Assembly: GCA_016286385.1 (NCBI GenBank)
Contig: JAEESO010000007.1
Coordinates: 27,869-91,868 of the forward strand
From: Bacteroidales bacterium
GTDB taxonomy: Bacteria; Bacteroidota; Bacteroidia; Bacteroidales; UBA932
Reading direction: 5' to 3'
Length of the DNA stretch: 64,000 bases
This document shows positions 42,955 through 52,029 of the stretch, piece by piece; position 1 is the first letter of the stretch, and each line of letters starts with the position of its first letter. The translations under genes were made by a program, and so were the position numbers. The notes below the pieces were generated by a model, which was not told where the DNA came from, ran no database searches, and saw nothing but the letters and a program-made list of their open reading frames with translations.

Positions 42955-44304
42955 ATGAAGTATTTACTCAAAATACCCGGAGTCCTTTTGCTCCTTGTCC
43001 TTATGGCACTGGCACCCTCCTGCGCCAAGGATCCGTATTTTGACATAGACTCTTCCGGAAAGGAAGCCACGCCGTCTGGCCCTGATACAAAGGGCCGCGT
43101 TTCTCCCGTCATAGACCGCAACGTCATGATAATGATCTCCGGCGGCAGGAATTCCCTTTCAGGCTATCTGAAGACAGACCTGGATGAACTGGAGGCCAGC
43201 GAAATCCCCGTGGGAAAATATGCTTCCGGTAACGTTCTTGTCATTATTTCCCGTATCGGTTACAGCAAGACCGCTGAAACTCCTTGCGTAATGTACAGGG
43301 CGTATCGTGATAAGGACGGGAATGTGAAGAGGGACACCCTTAAAAAGTGGGGCGGATTTACCCCCCTGTTTGGAGAAAGCACCCTTAAGGATGCCCTACA
43401 GACCGTTGTAGATGAATTTCCGGGAAGCCATTACGGCATAGTGCTGTCTTCCCATGGCACCGGTTATCTCCCGGATGGCTATTATAAGGATCCTGAAGCA
43501 TATGAGGCCGCTCACGGAGCAACTGCCCAAACCTTTTCACTGAGGGGCCGCCGCAGCATAATAGGGGAGAAGTTCCCTCCCATCCCGGAATATCCTGCCG
43601 TAAAGTCAATCGGCCAGGACGATGACCCCACTCCCGTTGAGATGGAACTGAGGGCATTCCGTGACGCCATTCCGTGCCACATGGATTATATCCTGCTGGA
43701 TGCCTGCCTGATGGGCTGTGTGGAGGTAGCGTATGAGCTCAGGGATAAGGCCAGTATCATTGGCTTCTCTCCAACGGAGATTCTCGCCGACGGCTTTGAT
43801 TACAAACTCATCGCGTCCCGCCTCCTTCAGGAAGAACCGGACCCGGTGCAGGTGTGCAAGGACTATTTCTACCAGTATAAGAAGCCGGACGGCACCACAT
43901 CCTCCTCATCGGCATATGCTACAATATCGGTGGTAGATACTGAGCATCTTGACGGACTTGCGGATGCATGCCGGGATATTTTCGAGAAATACCGTGAAAA
44001 GATAAATGCCGTTAACGCAGGTAAAGTACAGATTTATTATCGTATGGACAGGCATTTTTTCTACGACCTCAGGGATATCGTGGCAAAGGCCGGGGCTTCC
44101 GCAGAGGACCTCGCCGTACTGGATGAGGCTCTTGGAAAAGTTATAGTATACAAGGACCATACAGACTATTTCTTCAGCATTCCCATAAAGGACAACACCT
44201 ATTCCGGTCTGTCAATGTATCTTCCTCCCAAGGGCTCTGAAGTCCTGGATAAGTTCTATAAGGAGAATCTGGACTGGAACGCCGCAACGCAATTAGTTAA
44301 GTAA
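42955..44304 (+). CDS. clostripain-like (C11) cysteine peptidase lipoprotein
   Basis: A 449-residue protein with a lipoprotein signal (A-P-S-C, C21). The C11 catalytic dyad is visible: H in S-S-H-G-T-G near 167 and C in D-A-C-L-M-G near 250. C11 peptidases usually cut after arginine or lysine and activate by self-cleavage. The start at 42955 follows the TAACTTTG box by 9 bases; the longer open frame lies across the promoter. The sppA gene follows 6 bases later. Confidence 0.85.
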   Translation: MKYLLKIPGVLLLLVLMALAPSCAKDPYFDIDSSGKEATPSGPDTKGRVSPVIDRNVMIMISGGRNSLSGYLKTDLDELEASEIPVGKYASGNVLVIISRIGYSKTAETPCVMYRAYRDKDGNVKRDTLKKWGGFTPLFGESTLKDALQTVVDEFPGSHYGIVLSSHGTGYLPDGYYKDPEAYEAAHGATAQTFSLRGRRSIIGEKFPPIPEYPAVKSIGQDDDPTPVEMELRAFRDAIPCHMDYILLDACLMGCVEVAYELRDKASIIGFSPTEILADGFDYKLIASRLLQEEPDPVQVCKDYFYQYKKPDGTTSSSSAYATISVVDTEHLDGLADACRDIFEKYREKINAVNAGKVQIYYRMDRHFFYDLRDIVAKAGASAEDLAVLDEALGKVIVYKDHTDYFFSIPIKDNTYSGLSMYLPPKGSEVLDKFYKENLDWNAATQLVK

Positions 44305-44310
44305 CAGGAT

Positions 44311-46080
44311 ATGAAAGAATTTGTAAAAACCATGCTGGCGGTGATCTGCGCACTCATCGTGCTCAGGATCCTTGCCTTCTTCCTCATGATCATAATGTTT
44401 GCCGGCGCCATTGCCGGCGGCTCCGGCACTCCTCTTCCCAAGGAGGGCGTGCTGGATGTGGATATGTCCAAATTCGTCATCACGGAACAGACCCAGGAGA
44501 ATCCGGTCCCTTCATTTTCCATGGCAGGCATGCAGATGCCGGATGCACAAATCGGCCTTCTGGATGCAATTAGGGGCATTGAAGCCGCTGCCGCAGATCC
44601 CGGTGTAAAGTACATTCTGCTTCGCCCGGAAGGCGCAACCATGGGATTGTCTGACGCAGAGGAATTCCGCCGTGCGCTCTCTGAATTCCGCCGCAGCGGA
44701 AAGCCTGTCATTGCATGGCTGGAGTCTCCGGCAAACGGCTCATACTACATCTCAACGGTGGCAGACAAGATTTATCTCTCATCTTACCACGGCTTCAGCT
44801 ATCAGCTTATCGGCTTGTCTTCACAGATGATGTTTGTGAAGGACATCCTTGACAAGCTTGGCGTGAACGTCCAACTCATCCGTCACGGAAAGTATAAGAG
44901 CGCGGGTGAGATGTTCATCCGCAGCAGCGCTTCCCCTGAGAACCGTGAGCAGAACCAGGTCATGATCAATTCTGCTTGGAGGGTTATTACCGCCGCCATT
45001 TCTGATGCCAGGGAGATTTCCCCTGAAAAATTCAACGCCCTTGTGGATAACCTTGCACTTGCAGAACCTGAAGATTTCCTTGCCGCAGGCCTTGTAGACG
45101 GCCTTATGACGCGCTCGGAGCTTGTAGAGAAGCTTTGCACCCTTGCGGGTGTAGAGTCTGAGGAAAAGCTTAAGCTCATTCCTTTTGCGGATTACGCCAT
45201 TGCCAAGGTAAAACCCACCCTCAGGCCCAATGTGGCCATCATTTATGCCGATGGCGAAATAGTTGACGGTGACGATCTTATGGAAATTGCCGGAGACCGT
45301 TTTGTGCGTGAGATAAACAAAGTGGCAAAAGATGACGCCATCAAGGCCGTGGTCCTTCGCGTGAACTCTCCCGGCGGCAGCGTGGCTGCATCTGTAAAGA
45401 TCAGGACCGCCCTTGACAGCCTTCAGGCTCATAAGCCCCTTGTAGCCTCATTCGGCAACTATGCCGCTTCCGGCGGATACTGGATTTCCAACGGCTGCGA
45501 GAAGATTTATGCCGATGCAAATACAATTACAGGCTCAATCGGCGTATTCTCCATGATTCCGGAATTCTCCAAGGTTACAAAGAAAGTTGGCGTAAACTTT
45601 GAGTTCGTGGGCTCAAACAAGCACTCGGACATGTATAGCCTCATGCGCCCCTTCGACAAAGCGGAACTTGATTATCAGCAGGCAAGCGTGGAGGATATCT
45701 ACGAGAGCTTTGTGAATCTTGTGGCCGATGGCCGTAAGATGGCACCCTCGGCCGTAGACGCCATTGCCCAGGGCCGCGTATGGATGGGTTCTGACGCCCT
45801 TGAAATAGGTCTGGTGGATGAAATCGGCACTCTTCAGGACGCCATTGCATATGCGGCAACACTTGCCGGAATTGCCCCCGACGATGCCCGCATTGCAGCA
45901 TTCCCTGCACCTCTTACCTTTGCGGAGCAGCTCATGGAGAGCCTTGGTCAGAGTAATACTGAGCCTTCAATCCTTGCCGGTACTCCCTTTGAGGGCATGA
46001 GCGCGGAGGTCAGTTCAGTCCTTTCCGCCCAGCCCGGTAAGCCAATGGCCCGCATGCCTTACGCCTACGTTATAAAGTAA
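44311..46080 (+). CDS. sppA: signal peptide peptidase SppA, 67-kDa type
   Basis: A 589-residue protein with one N-terminal membrane helix (about 10-32) and two SppA repeats. The Lys base lies in H-G-K-Y-K-S-A-G near 193-200 in the first repeat and the Ser nucleophile in Y-A-A-S-G-G-Y-W near 386 in the second. That is the split-dyad layout of the long form. It degrades cleaved signal peptides in the inner membrane. The addB-type gene starts with GTG two bases after its stop. Confidence 0.94.
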   Translation: MKEFVKTMLAVICALIVLRILAFFLMIIMFAGAIAGGSGTPLPKEGVLDVDMSKFVITEQTQENPVPSFSMAGMQMPDAQIGLLDAIRGIEAAAADPGVKYILLRPEGATMGLSDAEEFRRALSEFRRSGKPVIAWLESPANGSYYISTVADKIYLSSYHGFSYQLIGLSSQMMFVKDILDKLGVNVQLIRHGKYKSAGEMFIRSSASPENREQNQVMINSAWRVITAAISDAREISPEKFNALVDNLALAEPEDFLAAGLVDGLMTRSELVEKLCTLAGVESEEKLKLIPFADYAIAKVKPTLRPNVAIIYADGEIVDGDDLMEIAGDRFVREINKVAKDDAIKAVVLRVNSPGGSVAASVKIRTALDSLQAHKPLVASFGNYAASGGYWISNGCEKIYADANTITGSIGVFSMIPEFSKVTKKVGVNFEFVGSNKHSDMYSLMRPFDKAELDYQQASVEDIYESFVNLVADGRKMAPSAVDAIAQGRVWMGSDALEIGLVDEIGTLQDAIAYAATLAGIAPDDARIAAFPAPLTFAEQLMESLGQSNTEPSILAGTPFEGMSAEVSSVLSAQPGKPMARMPYAYVIK

Positions 46081-46082
46081 TA

Positions 46083-48845
46083 GTGGATCCGTTCCTCAGG
46101 CAGGTGGCCTTACACTACTATGAAGGCCATCATATAGAGCAAACCTGCTTTGTTTTCCCTAACCGCCGTTCCCTGGTGTTTTTCCGTAAATACCTTGGAG
46201 GCCTGGTTAGGGAAAGGCCTCTTCTGGCGCCTCAGATGTATACCATCAACGATTTCTTCTACAGGGTATATGATGTCCACGCCACAGATAAGCTTCACCT
46301 GCTTCTGGAACTGTATGACTGCTACAAGGCCCTTAATCCGGAGGCGGAGCCTCTTGATGAGTTCATGTTTTGGGGAGACGTTATCCTCAGTGACTTTGAC
46401 GACATTGACAAATACCTTGTAGATGCCCGCGGGCTCTTCCGTAATGTCTCCGATTTCAAGGAGATCCAGGATACATATGAGTATCTTACGGAGAATCAGG
46501 AAGAGGCAATTGTGCATTTCCTGTCTCATTTCAAAGACTCAAGGCAGCTTGAAAGGGGAGTGAAGGGAAAGTTCGTAAAACTCTGGAACATTCTCTTCCC
46601 GCTATATGAGAGTTTTGGGAAACGCCTCAGGGAGAAAGGCATGGCCTATGAGGGGATGGTATACCGTTCGGTGGCTTCAGGGCTTAAGGATGGAGCATCG
46701 GTCAAGGACCTCCTGGAGCCTGTTTTTCCGGACACTCAGAAGTATGTCTTTGTGGGTCTGAATGCTCTCAATGAGTGTGAGAAGCTGCTCCTGAGGAGAA
46801 TGCGGGATGCACGTCTGGCCGATTTCTGCTGGGATTATGTGAGCTCAATGATCAGGGACAGGGACAACAAGTCCTCTTTCTTCATGAAAAAGAACGTGGA
46901 GGAGTTCCCTCAGGCATTTGAGACAGATTCGGCCGGCTTGGCGGTGCCAAGTATTACCGTGGTTGACGTCCCGTCTTCCGTAGGGCAGGCAAAGCTTGCC
47001 CCATGGATACTTGGTCAGACTTCCGGTGACAGCGTAGAGACTGCTTTTGTGCTTCCTGACGAGTCCCTTCTTCTTCCGCTTCTGAATTCCATCCCTCCGT
47101 CATTTGACTCTATCAATGTGACCATGGGATATCCCATGTCGGGAAGTGCCGTGTATACGCTTCTGGATGCCCTGGGTTCAATGCAGCTGAGGCTGAGGAA
47201 GCGGCCGGACGGCTGGTATTTCTACCATGCCGCAGTGAGGGAAGTGTTTGCCTCGGGCCTTTTCCGTGAACTTCTTGGAGAGGATGAGATAAGTAAGGTG
47301 GAAGCCGTGAAAGCGGCAGCAAAATACTATATCCCTCTGAAGGACCTTCAGGGCTGCCCTGTGCTTGATGTCATCTTCCGTCCGGTGATTGAAGATGTCA
47401 CGGTGGCATCGGCCATGCAGAACCACCGCACGGAGGAGTATTTCTCTGAGGTTATCGGCCTTGTTGGGCGCACCCTTACCGGAAAATCCCAGATGCTTCT
47501 TGAACTGGATTTTGCAAAGCGCTGCCATACTGAGTTGAATATCTTGAAAGGGACAGACCTTGATGTGCTTCCCGCTACGCATATGAGGGTTATGCAAAGG
47601 CTTCTTCAGGGCATTTCCGTGCCGTTCAGGGGAGAGCCTCTGAAGGGCCTTCAGATCATGGGGCCCCTTGAAACCCGTGCCCTGGACTTCAAGTATCTTG
47701 TGGTCCTGAGCGCCAATGAAGGCATGTTCCCAAGGCACAGCGTCAGTTCCTCATTCATTCCGCCGGAACTCCGCAAAGGCTTCGGCCTGCCTACGTATGA
47801 GTCCCAGGATGCCGTGTGGGCCTATTATTTCTATAGGATGATTCAGCGCCCGGAGCATGTGTGGCTTGTGTATGACAGCCGTACTGAAGGCCTTAAGTCC
47901 GGGGAGGAGAGCAGGTATATCAAGCAGCTTGAGTATCATTTTGGCGTGAAACTGGAAAGGCTAACCGCCGCCCCTCCCATGGAGGCCCCAAGGCCGGAGG
48001 AAGAGTTAGTAAAGACTCAGGAAGATGTGGATGCCATCAGGGAAAAACTTTTGTCGGCATCGGCAATCAATAATTATGCGGAATGCCCGGCAAAGTTCTA
48101 CTACCAGGCCGTGAAGGGGCTTAAAACTGACGATGAAGTTGCAGAATCCCTTGATTCACGGATGCTTGGTAACGTCTTCCATCATGTCATGGAGGATCTC
48201 TACGGCAGAGCTCCTGTCATAACCAGGGAAATGATAGAATCCTTCAGGAAGGACGTGAAGGGCCTTAAGGCGCTTATCCGGCAGAAGGTGCTGGATGAGA
48301 TGCATTCCATAGAGGTGACTGGCCGAAACCTTGTCCTGGAGGAAGTAATCCTGGACTACGTGCTGTCTACCCTTGGGCATGATGCTGCCCTCCTTGCTGC
48401 TTCTGACGGAACTGAAGGGTTCAGGATTATCGGCCTTGAAAAGCATCTGTATGGCAGTTTTGGCGGATTCAAGTTCCACGGTTACATAGACAGGCTGGAT
48501 AGTTACAGGGAAGGAGAAGTGCGCGTTGTGGACTACAAGACAGGTAAGGTGGAGGATGGGGACGGTGGTCCAAAGATTGCCATGCAGCTGTTCATCTATA
48601 ATTTGCTCTGCCATCAGGAGCGTTCCCTTGCCGGAAAACAACTGGTGGATTCCATCTACTCAATTCGTCATATGTACACCGGGAATCTCCCGGAAATGCC
48701 TGAGGATCCTGAAGTGACAAAAGAAATGACAGCAAAGCTTGAGACTATGCTGTCTGATATTGCCAATCTTGATATTCCATGGAGCCGCACGGAAGACAGG
48801 AACATCTGTTCCAGATGCGATTTCAAGGATATCTGCGGACGCTAG
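46083..48845 (+). CDS. addB: AddB-type PD-(D/E)XK nuclease, inactive-helicase subunit
   Basis: A 920-residue protein starting with GTG. The N-terminal region resembles a helicase without a good Walker A. The C-terminal nuclease has V-V-D-Y-K-T-G near 817-823. Cysteines in Y-A-E-C-P near 666 and in C-S-R-C-D-F-K-D-I-C at the very end form the split 4Fe-4S cluster typical of AddB. With AddA (25900) it should form the Chi-regulated resection enzyme. It is unusual that the two genes are 20 kb apart in different operons. The end overlaps the Hsp15-like gene by four bases. Confidence 0.82.
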   Translation: MDPFLRQVALHYYEGHHIEQTCFVFPNRRSLVFFRKYLGGLVRERPLLAPQMYTINDFFYRVYDVHATDKLHLLLELYDCYKALNPEAEPLDEFMFWGDVILSDFDDIDKYLVDARGLFRNVSDFKEIQDTYEYLTENQEEAIVHFLSHFKDSRQLERGVKGKFVKLWNILFPLYESFGKRLREKGMAYEGMVYRSVASGLKDGASVKDLLEPVFPDTQKYVFVGLNALNECEKLLLRRMRDARLADFCWDYVSSMIRDRDNKSSFFMKKNVEEFPQAFETDSAGLAVPSITVVDVPSSVGQAKLAPWILGQTSGDSVETAFVLPDESLLLPLLNSIPPSFDSINVTMGYPMSGSAVYTLLDALGSMQLRLRKRPDGWYFYHAAVREVFASGLFRELLGEDEISKVEAVKAAAKYYIPLKDLQGCPVLDVIFRPVIEDVTVASAMQNHRTEEYFSEVIGLVGRTLTGKSQMLLELDFAKRCHTELNILKGTDLDVLPATHMRVMQRLLQGISVPFRGEPLKGLQIMGPLETRALDFKYLVVLSANEGMFPRHSVSSSFIPPELRKGFGLPTYESQDAVWAYYFYRMIQRPEHVWLVYDSRTEGLKSGEESRYIKQLEYHFGVKLERLTAAPPMEAPRPEEELVKTQEDVDAIREKLLSASAINNYAECPAKFYYQAVKGLKTDDEVAESLDSRMLGNVFHHVMEDLYGRAPVITREMIESFRKDVKGLKALIRQKVLDEMHSIEVTGRNLVLEEVILDYVLSTLGHDAALLAASDGTEGFRIIGLEKHLYGSFGGFKFHGYIDRLDSYREGEVRVVDYKTGKVEDGDGGPKIAMQLFIYNLLCHQERSLAGKQLVDSIYSIRHMYTGNLPEMPEDPEVTKEMTAKLETMLSDIANLDIPWSRTEDRNICSRCDFKDICGR

Positions 48846-49225
48846 AAATCAAGAGTGTCCCAAAGCTGTTCAATATCCCTGCGGTCCTTCTTGGTGGGAC
48901 GGCCGGCACCGCGGTCCCTGGTAACAAAGAAGGTCTCTACGGGAGCGCGAAGCTTCTGGAGTTCTTCTTCGGGGGTAAGGTTTTCTGCATAATCCGGAAC
49001 CAGTTTGGCTCCAACGCGTTTATCCAGGCCGTCAATTACCCTGAAGGTGTAGTTTACCGCCCCTTTCCTTACACTAATGATATCTCCAGGACGGACATCC
49101 TTTGAAGGCTTGGCGTTTACTCCGCCAATCTTCACCTTGCCGCCACTACAGGCCTCTGTGGCTTCAGTGCGGGTTTTGAACACCCTTATTGCCCAAAGGT
49201 ATTTGTCAATCCTGACGTCCATCAT
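48842..49225 (-). CDS. Hsp15-like S4 RNA-binding protein
   Basis: A 127-residue protein with an S4 domain (about 3-50: R-I-D-K-Y-L-W, T-R-T-E-A-T-E-A-C) and a basic C-terminal tail (G-A-G-R-P-T-K-K-D-R-R), as in HslR/Hsp15, which rescues 50S subunits carrying stalled chains after heat shock. It overlaps the upstream isomerase-like gene by 20 bases. Confidence 0.88.
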   Translation of the reverse strand: MMDVRIDKYLWAIRVFKTRTEATEACSGGKVKIGGVNAKPSKDVRPGDIISVRKGAVNYTFRVIDGLDKRVGAKLVPDYAENLTPEEELQKLRAPVETFFVTRDRGAGRPTKKDRRDIEQLWDTLDF

Positions 49226-50144
49226 CTACAGGTTCAGATACAATATCATCATCCGGCCTGGGGTCCATCCTCACTTCAAGGATAACTGTTCCTGGTGCGG
49301 CGGGAAGGAGGGCAAAGTCCGTAACTTCTGCCGGAACCATAACAAGTTCACCCTTCTTGGCCTTATAGTTATTGTTATCGGCCTCAATTATTGCCTCTCC
49401 TTCAAGGGTGATGTAAAGGAGGAAGGTGTCGTCAAGGTCCCGGTGGCTTTTGAGAGCCTGGGAAAGGGGAATGCGGTTTGCTGTGAACTGGGGGAGAGAC
49501 ACTATTAGGCTTCCTTCAGGCCTTGGAAGGGGATTGCTCCAGGCTCCAAGGTCTATAAGGTCAAAGGCTTCTTCCAGATCTGTCTCCAGATTGAAACTCA
49601 GCTCCGATGCCTCGGATATTTCCAGAATAGTAACATCCTTTGCAGCGTAAACGGTTCCCGGGGTGATGAGGTAGAATTCTCCCTTGCCGGGCTTAACCTT
49701 ATGAAGAAGGCTGTCCACACTGCCGTCAAGGCTTGCCTGGTATAACTGCTCTGCACCAACGGCTTTCTTGAATCCAAGGTAGAGTGCGGCGTCTTTTCCG
49801 GCATCCTCAACATACCACAGGGCCGTTTTTCCAAAGGCGTCGTAGCGTTGCTCGGCCGATTCATCATCTGGGTTGAGGTGAATGGGAGTGCGGCCCTTTA
49901 CATGCATTCTCTTGATGAGCACGGGAAACTGCGTTCCATACCAGTCAAAGGAAGTTTCTCCGGATACCCTTTCCAGATATGTTTGCATTATGTCGGAAAG
50001 AGTATTCCCTCCCAGCCAGCCTTCGCTGGCCATAGAGTCAATGAATCCTAGATCGGCCAGTTTATATTCTATGCTGCCCCAGGGAGTGTCCTGCCTGTCC
50101 GGAAGGAATTTCAGGGGAGTCAGCTTTTTGGTTTCGCTATCCAT
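49206..50144 (-). CDS. class I mannose-6-phosphate isomerase homologue lacking the zinc ligands
   Basis: A 312-residue cupin-type protein that aligns along its length with class I phosphomannose isomerases (P-W-G start, F-P-V-L-I-K, P-D-D-E, G-K-T-x-x-W-Y-V, T-P-G-T-V). All four expected zinc ligands are changed. The usual Q-V-H-P reads H-L-N-P (Q to H, H to N), the Glu in T-E-M-W-Y is Ala, and the late G-T-V-H is G-T-V-Y. It is probably not a normal isomerase; a sugar-phosphate sensor or an altered enzyme is possible. It overlaps pssA by 25 bases and the S4 gene by 20. Confidence 0.7.
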   Translation of the reverse strand: MDSETKKLTPLKFLPDRQDTPWGSIEYKLADLGFIDSMASEGWLGGNTLSDIMQTYLERVSGETSFDWYGTQFPVLIKRMHVKGRTPIHLNPDDESAEQRYDAFGKTALWYVEDAGKDAALYLGFKKAVGAEQLYQASLDGSVDSLLHKVKPGKGEFYLITPGTVYAAKDVTILEISEASELSFNLETDLEEAFDLIDLGAWSNPLPRPEGSLIVSLPQFTANRIPLSQALKSHRDLDDTFLLYITLEGEAIIEADNNNYKAKKGELVMVPAEVTDFALLPAAPGTVILEVRMDPRPDDDIVSEPVDDGRQD

Positions 50145-50812
50145 ATGATAAGATTTTCCACAATGTAGGAGCTGAACACAAGCAGCACTGCTATGCTCCA
50201 GTTAAGGCGGAGGATGGCCGTTACGGCTATGGATGCAAGCACCAGGATGATGAGTACTATATGCTTGGCGTCCAGGAGTTTATGGCCCTTTGCTATCTTG
50301 ATGGAGAACATGGGGATCTCACTCACAAGGAGAAGGCCCATCACCACAGAGAAAGCCGGAATGAACCACACCGGAAGGGCAATTCCGCTGTAGCACAGCG
50401 CGCCGCTCATAATGGCCGATGTAGGAGTGGCAACTCCTATGAAATCCGTGCTCTGGCGCTCATCCACGTTGAACTTTGCAAGCCTGAGGGCGCTCATGAG
50501 GGCAAGGAAAACGGGTATGTAGCACAGCCATTGGGGTGAAAGGCTGGAATTCACCGATGCATACACAAGCATTACCGATGGAAGTACCCCGAAGCTCACC
50601 ATATCACACAGTGAGTCCAGTTCCTTGCCTATTGGGGAGTATGCCTTCAGAAGCCTTGCGGCAAGGCCGTCGCAGAAATCGAATAAGGCGGCGGCAAGCA
50701 TAAGGAGAAAGGCCAGGTCTGTCCTTCCCACTATAGCGGCCATCACCCCGATAACTCCGCATAGGAGATTCATCAGGGTGATAGTGTTGGGAATGTGCTT
50801 TTTGATGCTCAT
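50120..50812 (-). CDS. pssA: CDP-diacylglycerol-serine O-phosphatidyltransferase
   Basis: A 230-residue membrane enzyme with the complete CDP-alcohol motif: D45, D48-G49, A52-R53, G62, D66, D70. Length and sequence fit the PssA subfamily, making phosphatidylserine, the precursor of phosphatidylethanolamine. No decarboxylase gene is adjacent. It starts one base after the stop of the C1 peptidase gene. Confidence 0.9.
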   Translation of the reverse strand: MSIKKHIPNTITLMNLLCGVIGVMAAIVGRTDLAFLLMLAAALFDFCDGLAARLLKAYSPIGKELDSLCDMVSFGVLPSVMLVYASVNSSLSPQWLCYIPVFLALMSALRLAKFNVDERQSTDFIGVATPTSAIMSGALCYSGIALPVWFIPAFSVVMGLLLVSEIPMFSIKIAKGHKLLDAKHIVLIILVLASIAVTAILRLNWSIAVLLVFSSYIVENLIIWIAKPKS

Positions 50813-51979
50813 TTATTTGAGGCCGATCTTTTTGAGGATATCCTTGGGAACGGCGTTCTTATTGACTAGGATATTGAGGGTTTTGCCCTTTAGATAGTTC
50901 TCCGACATGTACCAGATGCCCTTGTATTCACCGGTTTCTCCCCAGGAGTTCTTGATGATGTAATACTTGGTGCCGTTCTGGTCCTTGGCGGTGCCGTAGA
51001 GATGCATGCCGTGGTCGTCGGTGGAAGTTTTTTCGTCGTAGTAATCCTGACGTAGTTCCTGGGTTACCTCAATTTCCTTTATTGAGGCTTTCTCTGCGGG
51101 CTTTTCATCTGCCTTTCCAACCCAGCGCTCCTGGTCTGAGCCGGAAGTTGCAAGGGCCTCCATGTCAATGAGGATTGCAAGGCCGTCACGGGTGAAACCG
51201 GGCTCTGAGACATCTCCGCCCCATGCTACGGTGTAGCCTTTATCCACGGCGTTGTCAATGATGGCCATGAATTCATCAAGCGGAACGTTCCAAGAGGGAG
51301 TGCAGCGCCAGTTGTCTTCAACCTCCATTGCAAAGGCGGTATAGAAGGGATGATGGGTGTAGGAAGTGAAGCCGATATAGTCTTCAAGCTTGATTCCAAG
51401 GGCATCTCCCTTGATAACCTTATCTTCAGGAATCTCTCCCATATATGCGTCCAGGATGCCTTCAACGCCCTTGGGCCATACCTTGGTGAGTTTCTTGTTG
51501 GGGTTCTTGACCACTGCGTCTACGTAACCCTTGAGGACTGCGTCAAGCTCTGCCTGAACGGGTTTGTCATAGCCGTACTGGAAGCCGGAATAATCGGACT
51601 GATTAATGAGTCCATAGGTTTTAGCGACTTCCAGGACATCTCCGAAGTCTGAGCCAGCGGCATAATTGAGTTTGCCATCCATACGGACATATTTGATGGA
51701 ACGGTCATAGTAGGCCTTCCTTACCACGAACATCTCCGAGAAGTCAGGATACAGGGCGGGATCCTTCAGGTTCTTTGCCTTGATAATCTCACTTTCAAGG
51801 AAAGATATGGTGCTGAAGCACCAGCAGGTGCCGCTGCGGTACTGGTTCTTGATGGACGTGACTGGATTCTCCTTAACGGTGGTGAACTGGTAATCCTTTG
51901 CCTTCACGGGGCTGGGTGCCCTCTGCGCGAAGGTGTTGAGGCATAGAGCCAAAAGTGCTAGGCTTAGAATCTTCTTCAT
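50813..51979 (-). CDS. C1-family cysteine peptidase (aminopeptidase C-like), exported
   Basis: A 388-residue protein with a signal peptide (ends N-T-F-A-Q). The triad is C52 (G-T-C-W-C), a histidine in D-D-H-G-M-H near 325, and an asparagine in K-N-S-W-G near 347. It is a paralogue of the larger enzyme at 9651. The start is ATG 51979, after a TATTTTTG box on the minus strand (52003-51996); the longer frame would run through the promoter. pssA follows directly. Confidence 0.85.
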   Translation of the reverse strand: MKKILSLALLALCLNTFAQRAPSPVKAKDYQFTTVKENPVTSIKNQYRSGTCWCFSTISFLESEIIKAKNLKDPALYPDFSEMFVVRKAYYDRSIKYVRMDGKLNYAAGSDFGDVLEVAKTYGLINQSDYSGFQYGYDKPVQAELDAVLKGYVDAVVKNPNKKLTKVWPKGVEGILDAYMGEIPEDKVIKGDALGIKLEDYIGFTSYTHHPFYTAFAMEVEDNWRCTPSWNVPLDEFMAIIDNAVDKGYTVAWGGDVSEPGFTRDGLAILIDMEALATSGSDQERWVGKADEKPAEKASIKEIEVTQELRQDYYDEKTSTDDHGMHLYGTAKDQNGTKYYIIKNSWGETGEYKGIWYMSENYLKGKTLNILVNKNAVPKDILKKIGLK

Positions 51980-52029
51980 CTTAAACGTATTTTTACAAAA
52001 ATAAGGATTTTTTAGTAAATTTGCACCTA

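Noticed and set aside
44821..45432. A 203-codon open frame on the minus strand
   Set aside because: It is antisense to sppA; no start signal or motif supports it.
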